From Persebacter sp965221835 (GTDB lineage Bacteria; Pseudomonadota; Gammaproteobacteria; Tethybacterales; Persebacteraceae): a stretch of DNA of 64,000 bases. The notes under the pieces are model-generated. The model did no database searches, had not been told where the DNA came from, and saw only the letters and a list, made by a program, of their open reading frames with translations. The stretch is from NCBI GenBank assembly GCA_965221835.1, contig OZ244916.1, positions 1,736,001 through 1,800,000 on the forward strand. The letters run 5' to 3'. Shown piece by piece: positions 19,386 to 28,877 of the stretch. The stretch's first letter is position 1; every line of letters starts with the position of its first letter. The translations under genes and the position numbers were made by a program.

Positions 19386-21161
19386 ATGGGAGACAGTTTA
19401 CTTGAGAATATGGAAGAAGGCGGCAGTGAGGCTGCCGTTCCTCTGGGGGAAAGATTATTAGAAAAACATGTGTTGTCTGACGATCAACTGCGGATAGCAT
19501 TATTTGAACAACAATCTTCTCGCGAGCCCTTGGGCAGGGTTTTGGTTCGTCTCGGCTTTGTCACCGAAGCGACAATACGCGACCTTCTTTCCGAAAGCGG
19601 CGGTGTCGGCACCGTGGATCTGGCAAAAATTACAGTGGATCCCGAAGTCCTGAAAATGATTCCGTTGGATGTCGCCAAGCAATACAATGTATTTCCGATT
19701 GCATATCGTCCGGAGACAAAAACAGTTGTTGTCGCTGTTGCCAATCCGAATGATTTTGTGTTGGCCGACCAAATTCGCGCGTTTTTGGGAGGGGATAATG
19801 AAATTGAATTCATGGTTTCGGAAGAATCCGCAATCTCGCGTGCGGTTGACGAATATTATGGATTGGAACTCACGATTGAAGGGATATTAAAAGAGATTGA
19901 GATGGGCGAAGATGGCAGCGGCGATGTGGGGGGCGATACATCTTCCAATCCGATTGTGCGTCTGGTCAATGCGTTTTTGAACGATGCCGTTAAGCGTGGC
20001 GCATCGGATATCCACTTTGAGCCGGAGGAGAGTTTTTTGCGGGTTCGCTATCGCATAGACGGCGTTTTGCGCCAAATTAGAAGTTTGCACCGAAGTTATT
20101 GGGATAGTATGGCGGTGCGTCTCAAAGTTATCTCGGAGATGAATATCGCCGAATCGAGAATGGCACAAGACGGGCGCATCAGTTTCACGCTTTACGGACG
20201 AGTGGTGGATTTTCGTGTCGCCGCACAACCGACAACGCACGGAGAAAATTTTGTGTTGCGGATTCTTGATCAGCAGCGAAATGTTACCAAGGTGGATAAT
20301 CTCGGGTTGAACGAAAAATCCATGAAACTGTTAAATCTTATTATGGGGCGCCCCAACGGAGTGCTGATGGTGACCGGTCCTACCGGTAGCGGCAAGACGA
20401 CAACTTTGTATTCCATTATTCAGCATCTCAATACTGAGCAAGTGAATATTATGACGTTGGAAGATCCGGTGGAATATCCGTTGCCGATGATTCGGCAAAC
20501 TCCGGTCGGCGAGAGCGGCAAGATGACATGGGAAACCGGCATTAAATCGTTGTTGCGCCAAGATCCCGATATTATTCTGGTCGGCGAGGTGCGGGAAGCC
20601 GATACCGCTGAGCAAGTGTTTCGTGCCGCCATGACCGGGCATTTGGTCTTGACGACTTTGCATACTAACAATGCCGTCAGTGTAATTCCCCGGTTGTTGG
20701 ATATGGGCGTATTGCCCGATATTATGGCGACAAATATTAGCGGTGTCGTTGCGCAACGTTTGGTGCGGCGACTTTGCCCGCAATGCAAAAAGCCCAAAGA
20801 AGAACTTACCCAGGAAGAAAAACTGGTGATGGGGCATTTCATGCCGGATATTGAAAAAACATTTAAGGACTACAATATGCAAGAGGCGGTTGGCTGCCCG
20901 AGTTGCGACCATCAAGGTTTCCGCGGGCGTTCGGCATTGGTAGAAATTTTGCGTTTCAATGAAGAGTTGGATGAAGTTGTCGCGCGCAGAGGGAGTGTGA
21001 ATGAAGTGCGTTCTGTCGCCGAAAAAACCGGCGTATTTGTGTCTATGGTGGAAAACGGCGTAGATAAAATGTTGCAGGGCGAAACAATGCTTTCCGAAAT
21101 TGCCAGAGTAACGGACATTACCATTTACTATGCGGATGCCGTGGTAGGAAAAACCGAGTAA
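19386..21161 (+). CDS. mshE: pilus assembly ATPase, GspE/PilB family with MshEN-type N-domain
   Basis: A 591-residue secretion ATPase that powers pilus extension at the inner membrane. Residues about 20-75 carry two LG-type motifs, PLGERLLEKHVLSDDQL and PLGRVLVRLGFVTE, which match the pattern of the MshEN domain known to bind c-di-GMP in MshE proteins. Then come Walker A GPTGSGKTTT near residue 330, the Asp box and Walker B region ILVGEVREADTAEQ, the His box LTTLHTNNA, and a zinc motif CPQC...CPSC with GFRGR. AAGGAGG (19373-19379) lies just before the ATG at 19386. The stop overlaps the next start (TAATG). Confidence 0.92.
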   Translation: MGDSLLENMEEGGSEAAVPLGERLLEKHVLSDDQLRIALFEQQSSREPLGRVLVRLGFVTEATIRDLLSESGGVGTVDLAKITVDPEVLKMIPLDVAKQYNVFPIAYRPETKTVVVAVANPNDFVLADQIRAFLGGDNEIEFMVSEESAISRAVDEYYGLELTIEGILKEIEMGEDGSGDVGGDTSSNPIVRLVNAFLNDAVKRGASDIHFEPEESFLRVRYRIDGVLRQIRSLHRSYWDSMAVRLKVISEMNIAESRMAQDGRISFTLYGRVVDFRVAAQPTTHGENFVLRILDQQRNVTKVDNLGLNEKSMKLLNLIMGRPNGVLMVTGPTGSGKTTTLYSIIQHLNTEQVNIMTLEDPVEYPLPMIRQTPVGESGKMTWETGIKSLLRQDPDIILVGEVREADTAEQVFRAAMTGHLVLTTLHTNNAVSVIPRLLDMGVLPDIMATNISGVVAQRLVRRLCPQCKKPKEELTQEEKLVMGHFMPDIEKTFKDYNMQEAVGCPSCDHQGFRGRSALVEILRFNEELDEVVARRGSVNEVRSVAEKTGVFVSMVENGVDKMLQGETMLSEIARVTDITIYYADAVVGKTE

Positions 21162-22372
21162 TGGCTGTTTACCAATATAGTGGCGTCAATCAAACCGGGA
21201 AAATTGTCCATGGTAAGATGGATGCCCGCAATCTTTCGGATCTCGAAAAGCGGGTTTCGCGGCTGGGGCTATCCCTGGTCAATGCCAGTATTTCGGGAGG
21301 ATTTTCTTCCTTTGGGAGCAACTTATTTCAGAAAAAAATCACGCACGACGAGTTGGCGCAGTTTTGTTTTTATGTAGAGCAGTTGGTGAGGGGCGGCGTG
21401 CCGTTGTTGGAAGGATTATCCGATGTCCGCGATTCGGTATCCAATCCCACTTTGCGGAATACAATAGGCGTGATTATTCAGGATATTGAACAAGGAACCA
21501 CCCTTTCGCAGGCGATGCGTCAACATCCGAAGGTTTTTGATAGCGTGTTTGTAAGTTTGGTTGAAGCCGGCGAGTTTTCGGGGGAGTTGGATCTGGTGTT
21601 GCGCAATATAGGCGAGAATATACGGTGGCAAGACGAGATTATTAAGAAGACAAAAAAAGCGGTTCGCTACCCTATTTTTGCATTGATAGTTTTGTTGGGG
21701 GCGACTTATTTCTTGATGGTTTTGGTTGTGCCAAAATTGACGCAGTTGCTTGAGTCGCTGGGGCAGGAACTTCCGCCGTATACCGTCGCTTTGATAGCGA
21801 CTTCAAATTTTGTTCAGTTGCAATGGCTGAACTTGATCATCGGCGCGGGCGTTTTATATGCCGTCTTTAAGGTGCTGCTGAGGATTATTCCCGGGGTGGA
21901 TTATTTGTGGGATAAAGTGAAAATTCGCATTCCCGGCATGGGACCGGTGTTTGAAAAGATTTTGCTGTCAAGATTTTCCAATATATTCGGAATGCTGTAT
22001 GGTGCAGGCGTGAGCGTTATTGATTCGCTGAAAATTTCGCGAGGTTCTTTGGGCAATAAGTTTGTGGCGCGAGGGATGGATGATATTATTCAAAACATCA
22101 CCGAAGGGCAATCCATTTCGGAAGCGTTTCGGGCGTCGGGACTGTTCCCGCCCTTGGTTTTAAGAATGTTGCGACTTGGCGAGACGACGGGCGGCGTTGA
22201 TAAAGCGATGCTTCAAATCAAGGCATATTACGATCGTGATGCTTCGGAGGCGATTGAGGCGGCGCAAGGTCTTATACAGCCATTGATGTTGCTGTTGCTT
22301 GCCGGCATTTTGGTGTGGGTGATTTTGGCGGTGTATGGACCTTTATACGATATTGTGGGGAATGTAAAATGA
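21161..22372 (+). CDS. mshG: inner-membrane platform protein, GspF/PilC family
   Basis: A 403-residue protein with two GspF domains. Each has the family pattern; LVRGGVPLLEGLSDVRDSV and MLYGAGVSVIDSLKISRG mark the two repeats, and LVEAGEFSGELDLVL and RLGETTGGVDKAM close them. Membrane helices lie at about 170-190, 220-240 and 370-395. The protein is the platform on which the ATPase assembles pilins. It overlaps both neighbours by one to four bases, so it is translationally coupled within the operon. Confidence 0.92.
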   Translation: MAVYQYSGVNQTGKIVHGKMDARNLSDLEKRVSRLGLSLVNASISGGFSSFGSNLFQKKITHDELAQFCFYVEQLVRGGVPLLEGLSDVRDSVSNPTLRNTIGVIIQDIEQGTTLSQAMRQHPKVFDSVFVSLVEAGEFSGELDLVLRNIGENIRWQDEIIKKTKKAVRYPIFALIVLLGATYFLMVLVVPKLTQLLESLGQELPPYTVALIATSNFVQLQWLNLIIGAGVLYAVFKVLLRIIPGVDYLWDKVKIRIPGMGPVFEKILLSRFSNIFGMLYGAGVSVIDSLKISRGSLGNKFVARGMDDIIQNITEGQSISEAFRASGLFPPLVLRMLRLGETTGGVDKAMLQIKAYYDRDASEAIEAAQGLIQPLMLLLLAGILVWVILAVYGPLYDIVGNVK

Positions 22373-24006
22373 GCATTAGAATTCCGGATTTTCTGCATTT
22401 TGGCAAGAAGTATGGATTGTTAATAACTGACAACGAAGTCAGCCTGATATCCTGGAGTAAGGGGGATATGGAGCGTATCGGGTTGTTTAGCAACGATGAT
22501 ACGGGTGTTGCAAGAATGCTTGATTTTTTCAACAAACGTTCCGAGTTGAAAGGGAAGCCGTTCCATGTGCTGGTCAATATCATCGGCGAGGATTATCGGT
22601 TTGAGAAAATCGCGCACTTGATAGGAAAATACCGGACCGACTTTCACGGGAAAAGAATGCAACAATTATTCCGCGGCAGCCCGTTTTGTATGTCGGAGGT
22701 GCAGGGGCGCGAAGAGCGTGGACAGCGGCAGGATTGGGTTTTGTTTTCCGGCATTTTGACCGAAAACAAAGTGTCGCCTTGGATCAATTTGCTGACGCGC
22801 GGCGATCGCTATTTGGCAGGAGTCCACATGGTTTCGCACATGTTAGCCGGTAGTGTTTTGAGATCAATCGGCGGCGATTCGAAAGGCAACAGTTTGGTGT
22901 TGACTATCCATGAGCGGGGATTGTTGCGGCAAACATTTTTTGTCAATGGACATTTGCGTTTCAGTCGTGTTTCCAAAATAAACGATGATAGTGCCGAAAA
23001 TGTCGGAATGTCAATTAAGCGGGAACTGGAGCGGACGATTCAATATTTGAATTCATTGAAAATATCCGTTGCCGGCGGAATATCCGTGCGCGTAGTTTCG
23101 CCCAGCACAATGGTGGGACAATTGCGGGAATCGGTAGCCAGCGGGGAGCGTATCAAATTTGAATTCTATGATGTCGCGCAGATAGCCAACAAACTTGGAA
23201 TGAAAACCGCGGTAGATACTATCGGTCGCGACAGCTCTTTGCCGTTGCATGTAATGTTTTCCGGTTTGCATATCAAACAGACGGCGCCGTTACAGTTGGT
23301 GATTTATTATTTCTTGCAACTTTTTACCAAAATATCGGTAGCGACTCTTGTGGCATATGGCGTGATCGCTTATTGGCAACCTTTGGCGAATTTGAGTGCC
23401 GGATTCGGTATCAGTTCCGATGCGGCGGATTTGGAACAGCGTTCCAAATCGTTGCAAACCCGCTATAGATCCGAAGTCGACAGTATTGTCGGAGAGCCCC
23501 CGTCTTCTCCCGAGAACATGCAGGCGGTCGCCGAACTGTTTAATGTTCTGGAAAATGTTGTGGTGTCGCCGACGCAGTTGTTATATTTTATCGGGCAGGG
23601 ATTGCGCAAAAATAGCAGAGTGGAGCTCACATCCATAAAATGGGAACTTTCCAACACAACGCAGGTTAATTCCAGCGACGGCGGCTCGGACAGCGTTTTG
23701 ATTAATGGCGGGGATATCTATCAAATTGCGGAAATAGCGGGCAATTTGCTGGAGGCAAGAGCGGGTGAAAATTATCGCGATGTCGCTATTCGCGCCGAGC
23801 GTCTTGTCGAATCTTTTCGGACTCGCGAAGATGTGCATGTGGAGGTGATAGAAATTCCCTCTTCAACAATTTCTACGGAAAATCTGTCCGGCGAGTTGTC
23901 GGGCGATTTGGATGTAGACGCGCCTTCTTCGCGCGAATTTGTCCTGCGAATTATTTGGAAGCAGTACGACCAAGCCGGGCTTTCCGCGCTTGTTGAATCG
24001 ATCTAA
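22369..24006 (+). CDS. PilM/PilN-like alignment-complex protein (probable fusion)
   Basis: A 545-residue protein. The start ATG at 22369 overlaps the platform gene stop (ATGA); the longer upstream frame is out of context. Residues 1-310 resemble a PilM/MshI-type actin-fold domain (opening GLLITDNEVSLISW). A membrane helix follows at about 320-345 (ISVATLVAYGVIAYW), and then a periplasmic part with predicted coiled coil and a PilN-like alpha/beta end. In standard systems PilM and PilN are separate proteins; here they look fused. This reading rests on architecture and neighbours and not on strong motifs. Confidence 0.65.
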   Translation: MSIRIPDFLHFGKKYGLLITDNEVSLISWSKGDMERIGLFSNDDTGVARMLDFFNKRSELKGKPFHVLVNIIGEDYRFEKIAHLIGKYRTDFHGKRMQQLFRGSPFCMSEVQGREERGQRQDWVLFSGILTENKVSPWINLLTRGDRYLAGVHMVSHMLAGSVLRSIGGDSKGNSLVLTIHERGLLRQTFFVNGHLRFSRVSKINDDSAENVGMSIKRELERTIQYLNSLKISVAGGISVRVVSPSTMVGQLRESVASGERIKFEFYDVAQIANKLGMKTAVDTIGRDSSLPLHVMFSGLHIKQTAPLQLVIYYFLQLFTKISVATLVAYGVIAYWQPLANLSAGFGISSDAADLEQRSKSLQTRYRSEVDSIVGEPPSSPENMQAVAELFNVLENVVVSPTQLLYFIGQGLRKNSRVELTSIKWELSNTTQVNSSDGGSDSVLINGGDIYQIAEIAGNLLEARAGENYRDVAIRAERLVESFRTREDVHVEVIEIPSSTISTENLSGELSGDLDVDAPSSREFVLRIIWKQYDQAGLSALVESI

Positions 24007-24024
24007 TCTGAGGAGGTAGTTGAT

Positions 24025-24696
24025 ATGGCTGTTGAAATAAAACTTGGTGGTAAAGAAAAGCGATTGCTCGGAATGGTGGTCGTGGTTTTCTTGTTCGCTT
24101 TTGTCGGTCCCGGATTTTTGGGAGATTATGCTCTTCAATATCGTAATAATCAGGAAGCATTGAGAGTGAATTATGAAAATCAAATTCAAGAGATTGAGGG
24201 CGATTTGGGAAGTATTGAAGAGCGTAAGGAGATATTGCGGCGTTATATCAATCGCTATCGCAGATTGGTGGAGCAAGATGTGCTTTCCCTGCCAGAGCCG
24301 GTAAATTTGGTTCAGCAAATGAAAGAAATTACGACTCAACGCAAGCAAAACGCGACCGCATTTCAATTTGGCGACAATATTTTATTGCCGCCGGAGGACA
24401 GCACCTATACGGTGGACAGCTCGGTCGGGGTGAATATCTATCCGTTGGATATACAGATGGGAATGTTGCATGATATGGATATATTCATGTTTATGGAATC
24501 TTTGGAAGACAGGGTGGCAAATATCGGATTTCCGGTAAAATGCTCCATTGATATTGAGAGTTCCGATTTTGTCGTATTGGATCGTGAAAATTTCCAGGGC
24601 GCTTGTCGGATTAGTTGGTACGCTGTAACTGATCCTAACCGGAGCAACCCGAACGCCCAGGAAGGCGCCGATGCGCCGGAAACAGTCCAGGGTTAA
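24025..24696 (+). CDS. PilO/MshJ-like alignment-complex protein
   Basis: A 223-residue bitopic protein: basic N-terminus, one membrane helix (about 13-33), a coiled coil rich in Glu/Arg (about 40-90), and a small periplasmic domain that resembles the PilO fold. AGGAGG lies 9 bases before the ATG. Its place after the PilM/N-like gene and before a small exported protein matches the PilMNOP order. The assignment is mainly by architecture. Confidence 0.65.
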   Translation: MAVEIKLGGKEKRLLGMVVVVFLFAFVGPGFLGDYALQYRNNQEALRVNYENQIQEIEGDLGSIEERKEILRRYINRYRRLVEQDVLSLPEPVNLVQQMKEITTQRKQNATAFQFGDNILLPPEDSTYTVDSSVGVNIYPLDIQMGMLHDMDIFMFMESLEDRVANIGFPVKCSIDIESSDFVVLDRENFQGACRISWYAVTDPNRSNPNAQEGADAPETVQG

Positions 24697-24724
24697 TATA
24701 AATTAAAATTAAGGAAACGGTGTA

Positions 24725-25291
24725 ATGATGACATATTCCCAGAAATATATGAAAATATTTGCAATACTTGGCGTTTTGCTGGGGGCTTTTGTTGTATCGG
24801 TTGATATCAAGGCGCAAGAAACGAATTCGGTTTCGGGGGCGGCGAGCGATGATCGTCCGGCAATGCCGCGGTTGTTTTATACGAATGAACAGCGGCGGAT
24901 TTTAGAGGTGGTCCGTCAAGAGTTTATCACTCAAGAAAATATCGAGTTTTCCGAGTTTACGCCGCTGTTGATTGAACAACAAGAAACTTTGGATATAGAA
25001 GAAGTCGCCGGGCGTCAATACGATTTGCGCGTGGATGCTTATATTCACAATCACAAATCGGGCAGCAGCGTGCTGTGGTTGAATAAAGATCAGTACGCTT
25101 TGAAAAAAGATGGCACCGGTTCATCCTTAAGCCAGGAACGGTTGAATGAAATTGAGCTGAGTACTGACGGGACATTGAGCGGGGTGGATGAAGCGAACAA
25201 GTCGCGATTCTTTATCAAGGTAGGGCAAAAACTTACCGGCGACGGCGAGATTAATGAAACGTACCCCATCGTTATCATCAAGAAGAAATAA
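24725..25291 (+). CDS. small exported protein, MshK/PilP-like position
   Basis: A 188-residue protein with an N-terminal signal or anchor helix (IFAILGVLLGAFVVSV) followed by a soluble part that ends with a beta-rich segment (FFIKVGQKLTGDGEINETYPIVI). The start could be the first or second ATG (24725 or 24728) after AAGGAAA. In MSHA and type IV operons a small periplasmic protein linking the inner-membrane complex to the secretin (MshK, PilP) lies here. No diagnostic motif is visible. It is the last gene before petA, only 17 bp away. Confidence 0.55.
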   Translation: MMTYSQKYMKIFAILGVLLGAFVVSVDIKAQETNSVSGAASDDRPAMPRLFYTNEQRRILEVVRQEFITQENIEFSEFTPLLIEQQETLDIEEVAGRQYDLRVDAYIHNHKSGSSVLWLNKDQYALKKDGTGSSLSQERLNEIELSTDGTLSGVDEANKSRFFIKVGQKLTGDGEINETYPIVIIKKK

Positions 25292-25308
25292 ACTCGTTAA
25301 GGGTTACG

Positions 25309-25899
25309 ATGACAGAAGACAATCGGGACGGAGGCGGCTCTAATTTTTCCAATGGCAATAACGGCAGACGGCGCGCGTTGCTTGGAATATCTTCCGTAGT
25401 CGGCGGTATCGGTTCCGTAGCGGCGGCGGCGCCTTTTGTCGCGAGTTTGCGACCAAGCAGAAAAACGCGGGCGGATGGCGCGCCGGTGTCGGTGGATATT
25501 CAAGACATTCCCGCCGGCGGACTTCGGGTGTTGGTATGGCGACAAAAACCGGTGTGGGTTTTGCATCGCACCGAGGAAATGATAGCGGCGGTGGCGCAAG
25601 ACAATCCGGATTTGTTGGATCCCGATTCGGATGCCAGTTTGCAGCCGGAATATTGCAGAAATAAAACGCGTTCAATTCGTCCGGAATATTTCGTTGCTGT
25701 CGGGCTTTGCACGCATCTCGGTTGCTCGCCGGGGCGGGAAAATGAAAAGGGATTTTTGTGCGCCTGTCATGGTTCGCGGTTTGATTTTGCGGGACGCGTC
25801 GTAAAGGGAAGTCCCGCGCCGAAAAATTTGTTTATTCCTCCGCACCATTACGATGACAAAGGCGGTATTGTCATCGGCGTCGACGGAAAGGGCGCTTGA
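25309..25899 (+). CDS. petA: Rieske iron-sulfur subunit of the bc1 complex
   Basis: A 196-residue protein with a twin-arginine signal (GRRRALLG) and one membrane helix, then the Rieske domain. The 2Fe-2S ligands are visible as CTHLGC (from about 134) and CACHGS (from about 151). It passes electrons from ubiquinol to cytochrome c1. AAGGG precedes the ATG at 25309. It starts the petABC-sspAB run, which follows the pilus operon so closely that read-through is likely. Confidence 0.97.
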   Translation: MTEDNRDGGGSNFSNGNNGRRRALLGISSVVGGIGSVAAAAPFVASLRPSRKTRADGAPVSVDIQDIPAGGLRVLVWRQKPVWVLHRTEEMIAAVAQDNPDLLDPDSDASLQPEYCRNKTRSIRPEYFVAVGLCTHLGCSPGRENEKGFLCACHGSRFDFAGRVVKGSPAPKNLFIPPHHYDDKGGIVIGVDGKGA

Positions 25900-25907
25900 G
25901 GGGCGGT

Positions 25908-27155
25908 ATGGCGGGCGCATCCGCTGGCAGATGGATGGTCGCAATCGGCGATTGGTTTGACAAACGGATTCCGTGGCGGGAGACGGTCCGCAAACATCTG
26001 ACCGAATATTATGCGCCGAAAAATTTCAACGGATGGTACGCGTTCGGCGCGCTCGCCATCTTAATGCTGGTTGTCCAGATTGTCAGCGGCATTTTTTTGA
26101 CGATGAATTACAAGCCGTCGGCGGACGATGCATTTGCCTCGGTGGAATATATTATGCGCGATGTGCAGTGGGGATGGCTGATACGCTATGTGCATTCCAC
26201 CGGCGCGTCGTTCTTTTTTATTGTCGTATATTTGCACATGTTTCGCGCAATGTTGTATGGCTCTTACCGCGCGCCGCGCGAATTGATATGGCTGCTGGGG
26301 ATGTTGATTTTTCTCGCGCTGATGGCGGAAGCGTTTTTCGGTTATCTTTTGCCGTGGGGACAAACTTCGTTTTGGGGCGCGCAGGTGATTGTGAATTTAT
26401 TTTCCGCGGTGCCCGGCGTCGGAGAATGGCTTTCCGAAACAATCCGGGGTGATTACGCGATTTCCGATGTAACGCTGAACCGGTTTTTCGCGTTGCATGT
26501 CGCCGCGATTCCGTTGTTGATTGTAATTTTGGTATTTTTACACATCATCGCTTTGCATCAGGTGGGGTCAAACAACCCGGACGGAATTGAAATTAAAGAA
26601 AAGAAGGACGAAAAAGGCGTGCCGCTTGACGGCATTCCGTTTCATCCTTATTATTCGGTTAAGGACACTTTTTGCGCGGTGATATTTTTGTGTTTCTTTG
26701 CGGCGGTGATTTTTTTCGCCCCGGAGATGGGCGGGTATTTTTTGGAATATTCCAATTTTGAGCCGGCAAATCCGCTGAAAACGCCGGAGCATATCGCGCC
26801 GGTTTGGTATTTCACGCCGTTTTACGCGATATTGCGCGCGGTGCCGCCATGGTTTGGAACGCAAGTTTGGGGCGTATTGGCGATGGGATTGTCCATCGTT
26901 TTGCTCTTCGCGTTGCCGTGGCTGGACAGAGGGGCGGCGCGTTCCATTCGTTATCGGGGATGGTTGTACAAATCGGCGCTTATTATTTTTGTCGTCAGTT
27001 TTGTCGGGTTGGGCGTGTTGGGCGCGTTGGCGCCTTCGCCGGGGCGGCAAGCGGCGGCACAATTCTTTTCGTTGATTTATTTCGCGTTTATTTTGCTGAT
27101 GCCGTTTTATACCCGCATGGACAAAACTCTGCCGGTGCCGGATCGCCTGACATGA
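25908..27155 (+). CDS. petB: cytochrome b subunit of the bc1 complex
   Basis: A 415-residue membrane protein containing all of cytochrome b (N-terminal b6-like and C-terminal IV-like parts in one chain). Heme-ligand helices are visible in HSTGASFFFIVVYLHMF and HVAAIPLLIVILVFLH. The quinol-oxidation PEWY motif appears as PVWYF. The ATG at 25908 follows GAGGGG; an in-frame TTG 12 bases earlier overlaps petA and is less likely. Its TGA overlaps the ATG of petC. Confidence 0.96.
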   Translation: MAGASAGRWMVAIGDWFDKRIPWRETVRKHLTEYYAPKNFNGWYAFGALAILMLVVQIVSGIFLTMNYKPSADDAFASVEYIMRDVQWGWLIRYVHSTGASFFFIVVYLHMFRAMLYGSYRAPRELIWLLGMLIFLALMAEAFFGYLLPWGQTSFWGAQVIVNLFSAVPGVGEWLSETIRGDYAISDVTLNRFFALHVAAIPLLIVILVFLHIIALHQVGSNNPDGIEIKEKKDEKGVPLDGIPFHPYYSVKDTFCAVIFLCFFAAVIFFAPEMGGYFLEYSNFEPANPLKTPEHIAPVWYFTPFYAILRAVPPWFGTQVWGVLAMGLSIVLLFALPWLDRGAARSIRYRGWLYKSALIIFVVSFVGLGVLGALAPSPGRQAAAQFFSLIYFAFILLMPFYTRMDKTLPVPDRLT

Positions 27156-27871
27156 CGGGCGTTTTCCGTATCGTGCGACACATTTCGCTGATTGTCGTTT
27201 TATTGTCGCCGACTTCCATGGCGGCGGGACCGGCGCAGGATTTGCCGCGCGCGCCCCTGCAATACGGCGATATTGAAGCGATGCAGCGCGGTGCGGCGAC
27301 ATTCGTCAATTACTGCATGGGTTGCCATAGTGCGCAATATATGCGTTACGGTCGCCTAACCGAAGACATCGGATTGAGTGACGAGATGGTGCAAGATTTT
27401 TTGATTCACAACGCCGCCGGGTTGGGGGACGGTATGCGCACCTCCATGCGCGAAGCGGACGGAAAAGAATGGTTTTATCAGGCGGCGCCGCCCGATTTGT
27501 CTTTGTCGGCGCGGTTGCGAAATCCCGACTGGCTGTATGCGTATTTGCGCGGTTTTTATCGCGACCCTTCCCGTCCGGGGGGATGGAACAACGCCGTTTT
27601 CAATAATGTCGCGATGCCCCATGTATTGGCGGATTTGCAGGGCGTTTATGTTGCCGGCGAAGAGGGCGGATTTTCCCAAACTACCGAAGGGCGGATGTCG
27701 TCCGAAGAATACGACAAACTCGTCGGCGATTTGGTAACCTATATGACCTATATGGGCGAGCCCGCGCGCGCTACGCGATATAAAACCGGCTATCTGGTGA
27801 TGACATTTTTATTGGCGATGCTTTTGCTGACTTACTTTTTATACCGCGAGTATTGGCGGGATATTCGCTGA
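27152..27871 (+). CDS. petC: cytochrome c1 subunit of the bc1 complex
   Basis: A 239-residue protein with signal peptide (HISLIVVLLSPTSMAAG), heme c site CMGCH near residue 54, the axial methionine region NNVAMPHVL, and a C-terminal membrane anchor. It accepts electrons from the Rieske protein and delivers them to soluble cytochrome c. The start overlaps the petB stop (ATGA), and the frame upstream of 27152 is antisense-like noise within petB. Confidence 0.96.
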   Translation: MTGVFRIVRHISLIVVLLSPTSMAAGPAQDLPRAPLQYGDIEAMQRGAATFVNYCMGCHSAQYMRYGRLTEDIGLSDEMVQDFLIHNAAGLGDGMRTSMREADGKEWFYQAAPPDLSLSARLRNPDWLYAYLRGFYRDPSRPGGWNNAVFNNVAMPHVLADLQGVYVAGEEGGFSQTTEGRMSSEEYDKLVGDLVTYMTYMGEPARATRYKTGYLVMTFLLAMLLLTYFLYREYWRDIR

Positions 27872-28488
27872 TGCAAGTCGTTTTATATTCGGGCAGTTAT
27901 TGTCCCTATTCCCATCGCTGCCGCATCGTATTGCGCGAGAAGCAAATGGAAAGCGGCGTGGAAATCTACGATGTGGATTTGAACAATAAGCCGGAAAATC
28001 TGGCGTTGTACAATCCCTATAATCGCGTGCCGGTGTTTGTGGATCGCGAGACGCAACTCTACGAATCCAACATTATCAACGAGTATATCAACGACCGGTT
28101 TCCGCATCCGCAACTTATGCCGGCGGACATTTTCAAGCGCGCGCGTTCGCGGATTTTGATGTATCAAATTGACCGCGAGATTTTTCAGTATGTGGATGTG
28201 CTGGAAAAAAAGAACGCCAAACGCGACCGGCGCGAGTTTGCGCGGCAACGGATACGGGAAAATTTGCTGATGTTTGTGCGGCAGTTGTCGCGCGGCGGAA
28301 AATATCTGATTGATGACGAATTCACATTGCTGGATGCGGCGTTGGCGCCGCTTTTGTGGCGTCTGGAACATTACAAAATCGCGCTTCCCCGGCAGGCGGC
28401 GCCGCTGAACAAATACGCCGAACGAATTTTTTCGCGGGAAGCGTTCGGCGAATCGCTGACTTCCATCGAAAAAGCGATGCGCAAGTGA
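27871..28488 (+). CDS. sspA: stringent starvation protein A
   Basis: A 205-residue GST-fold protein. Its thioredoxin-like N-domain opens VVLYSGSYCPYSHRCRIVL, has the cis-Pro region NRVPVFVD and the ESNIINEYI helix, and is followed by an all-helical C-domain. SspA binds RNA polymerase and supports starvation and stress gene expression. The ATG at 27871 overlaps the petC stop by one base (TGATG). petABC followed by sspAB is a conserved order in Beta- and Gammaproteobacteria. Confidence 0.94.
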   Translation: MQVVLYSGSYCPYSHRCRIVLREKQMESGVEIYDVDLNNKPENLALYNPYNRVPVFVDRETQLYESNIINEYINDRFPHPQLMPADIFKRARSRILMYQIDREIFQYVDVLEKKNAKRDRREFARQRIRENLLMFVRQLSRGGKYLIDDEFTLLDAALAPLLWRLEHYKIALPRQAAPLNKYAERIFSREAFGESLTSIEKAMRK

Positions 28489-28865
28489 AGCAAGTGAAAT
28501 ATGACGAAGATTTGTCGTTGCGCCCGCACTTGTTGCGCGCGATATACGACTGGTGCGCCGAGCAAAAATACACGCCCTATCTGACGGCGGCGGCGCGGCG
28601 CGGCGATGTGGTGGTGCCGTCCATGGCGATTGTGGATGATGTTGTCGTGTTTAATATTTCGTCCGCCGCCGTGCGCGATTTGCGTATCGGCGACTCCGTT
28701 TCTTTCACCGCCCGCTTTCGGGGAGTCACTTCCCATGTATTTTTACCGGCGGCGGCGATTACCGGAATTTATGCGCGCGAAACCGGTGCCGGAATGGCGT
28801 TTCCGCCGGTTGCAGAAACAATCGCGCCGCCCGCCGAAGAAAAACCGGTTTTAAGAATCGTCTGA
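28485..28865 (+). CDS. sspB: ClpXP adaptor SspB
   Basis: A 126-residue protein that delivers ssrA-tagged proteins to ClpXP. The core LRPHLLRAIYDWCAEQKYTPYL and the strand VVFNISSAAVRDL are typical. The short hydrophobic tail PVLRIV is the ClpX-binding motif at the C-terminus. The GTG at 28485 overlaps the sspA stop (GTGA); the GTG at 28494 is an alternative. The reading frame is open further upstream, inside sspA, without family similarity. It ends 12 bp from the convergent dnaJ. Confidence 0.92.
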   Translation: MKQVKYDEDLSLRPHLLRAIYDWCAEQKYTPYLTAAARRGDVVVPSMAIVDDVVVFNISSAAVRDLRIGDSVSFTARFRGVTSHVFLPAAAITGIYARETGAGMAFPPVAETIAPPAEEKPVLRIV

Positions 28866-28877
28866 CGGCGCGGTTTT

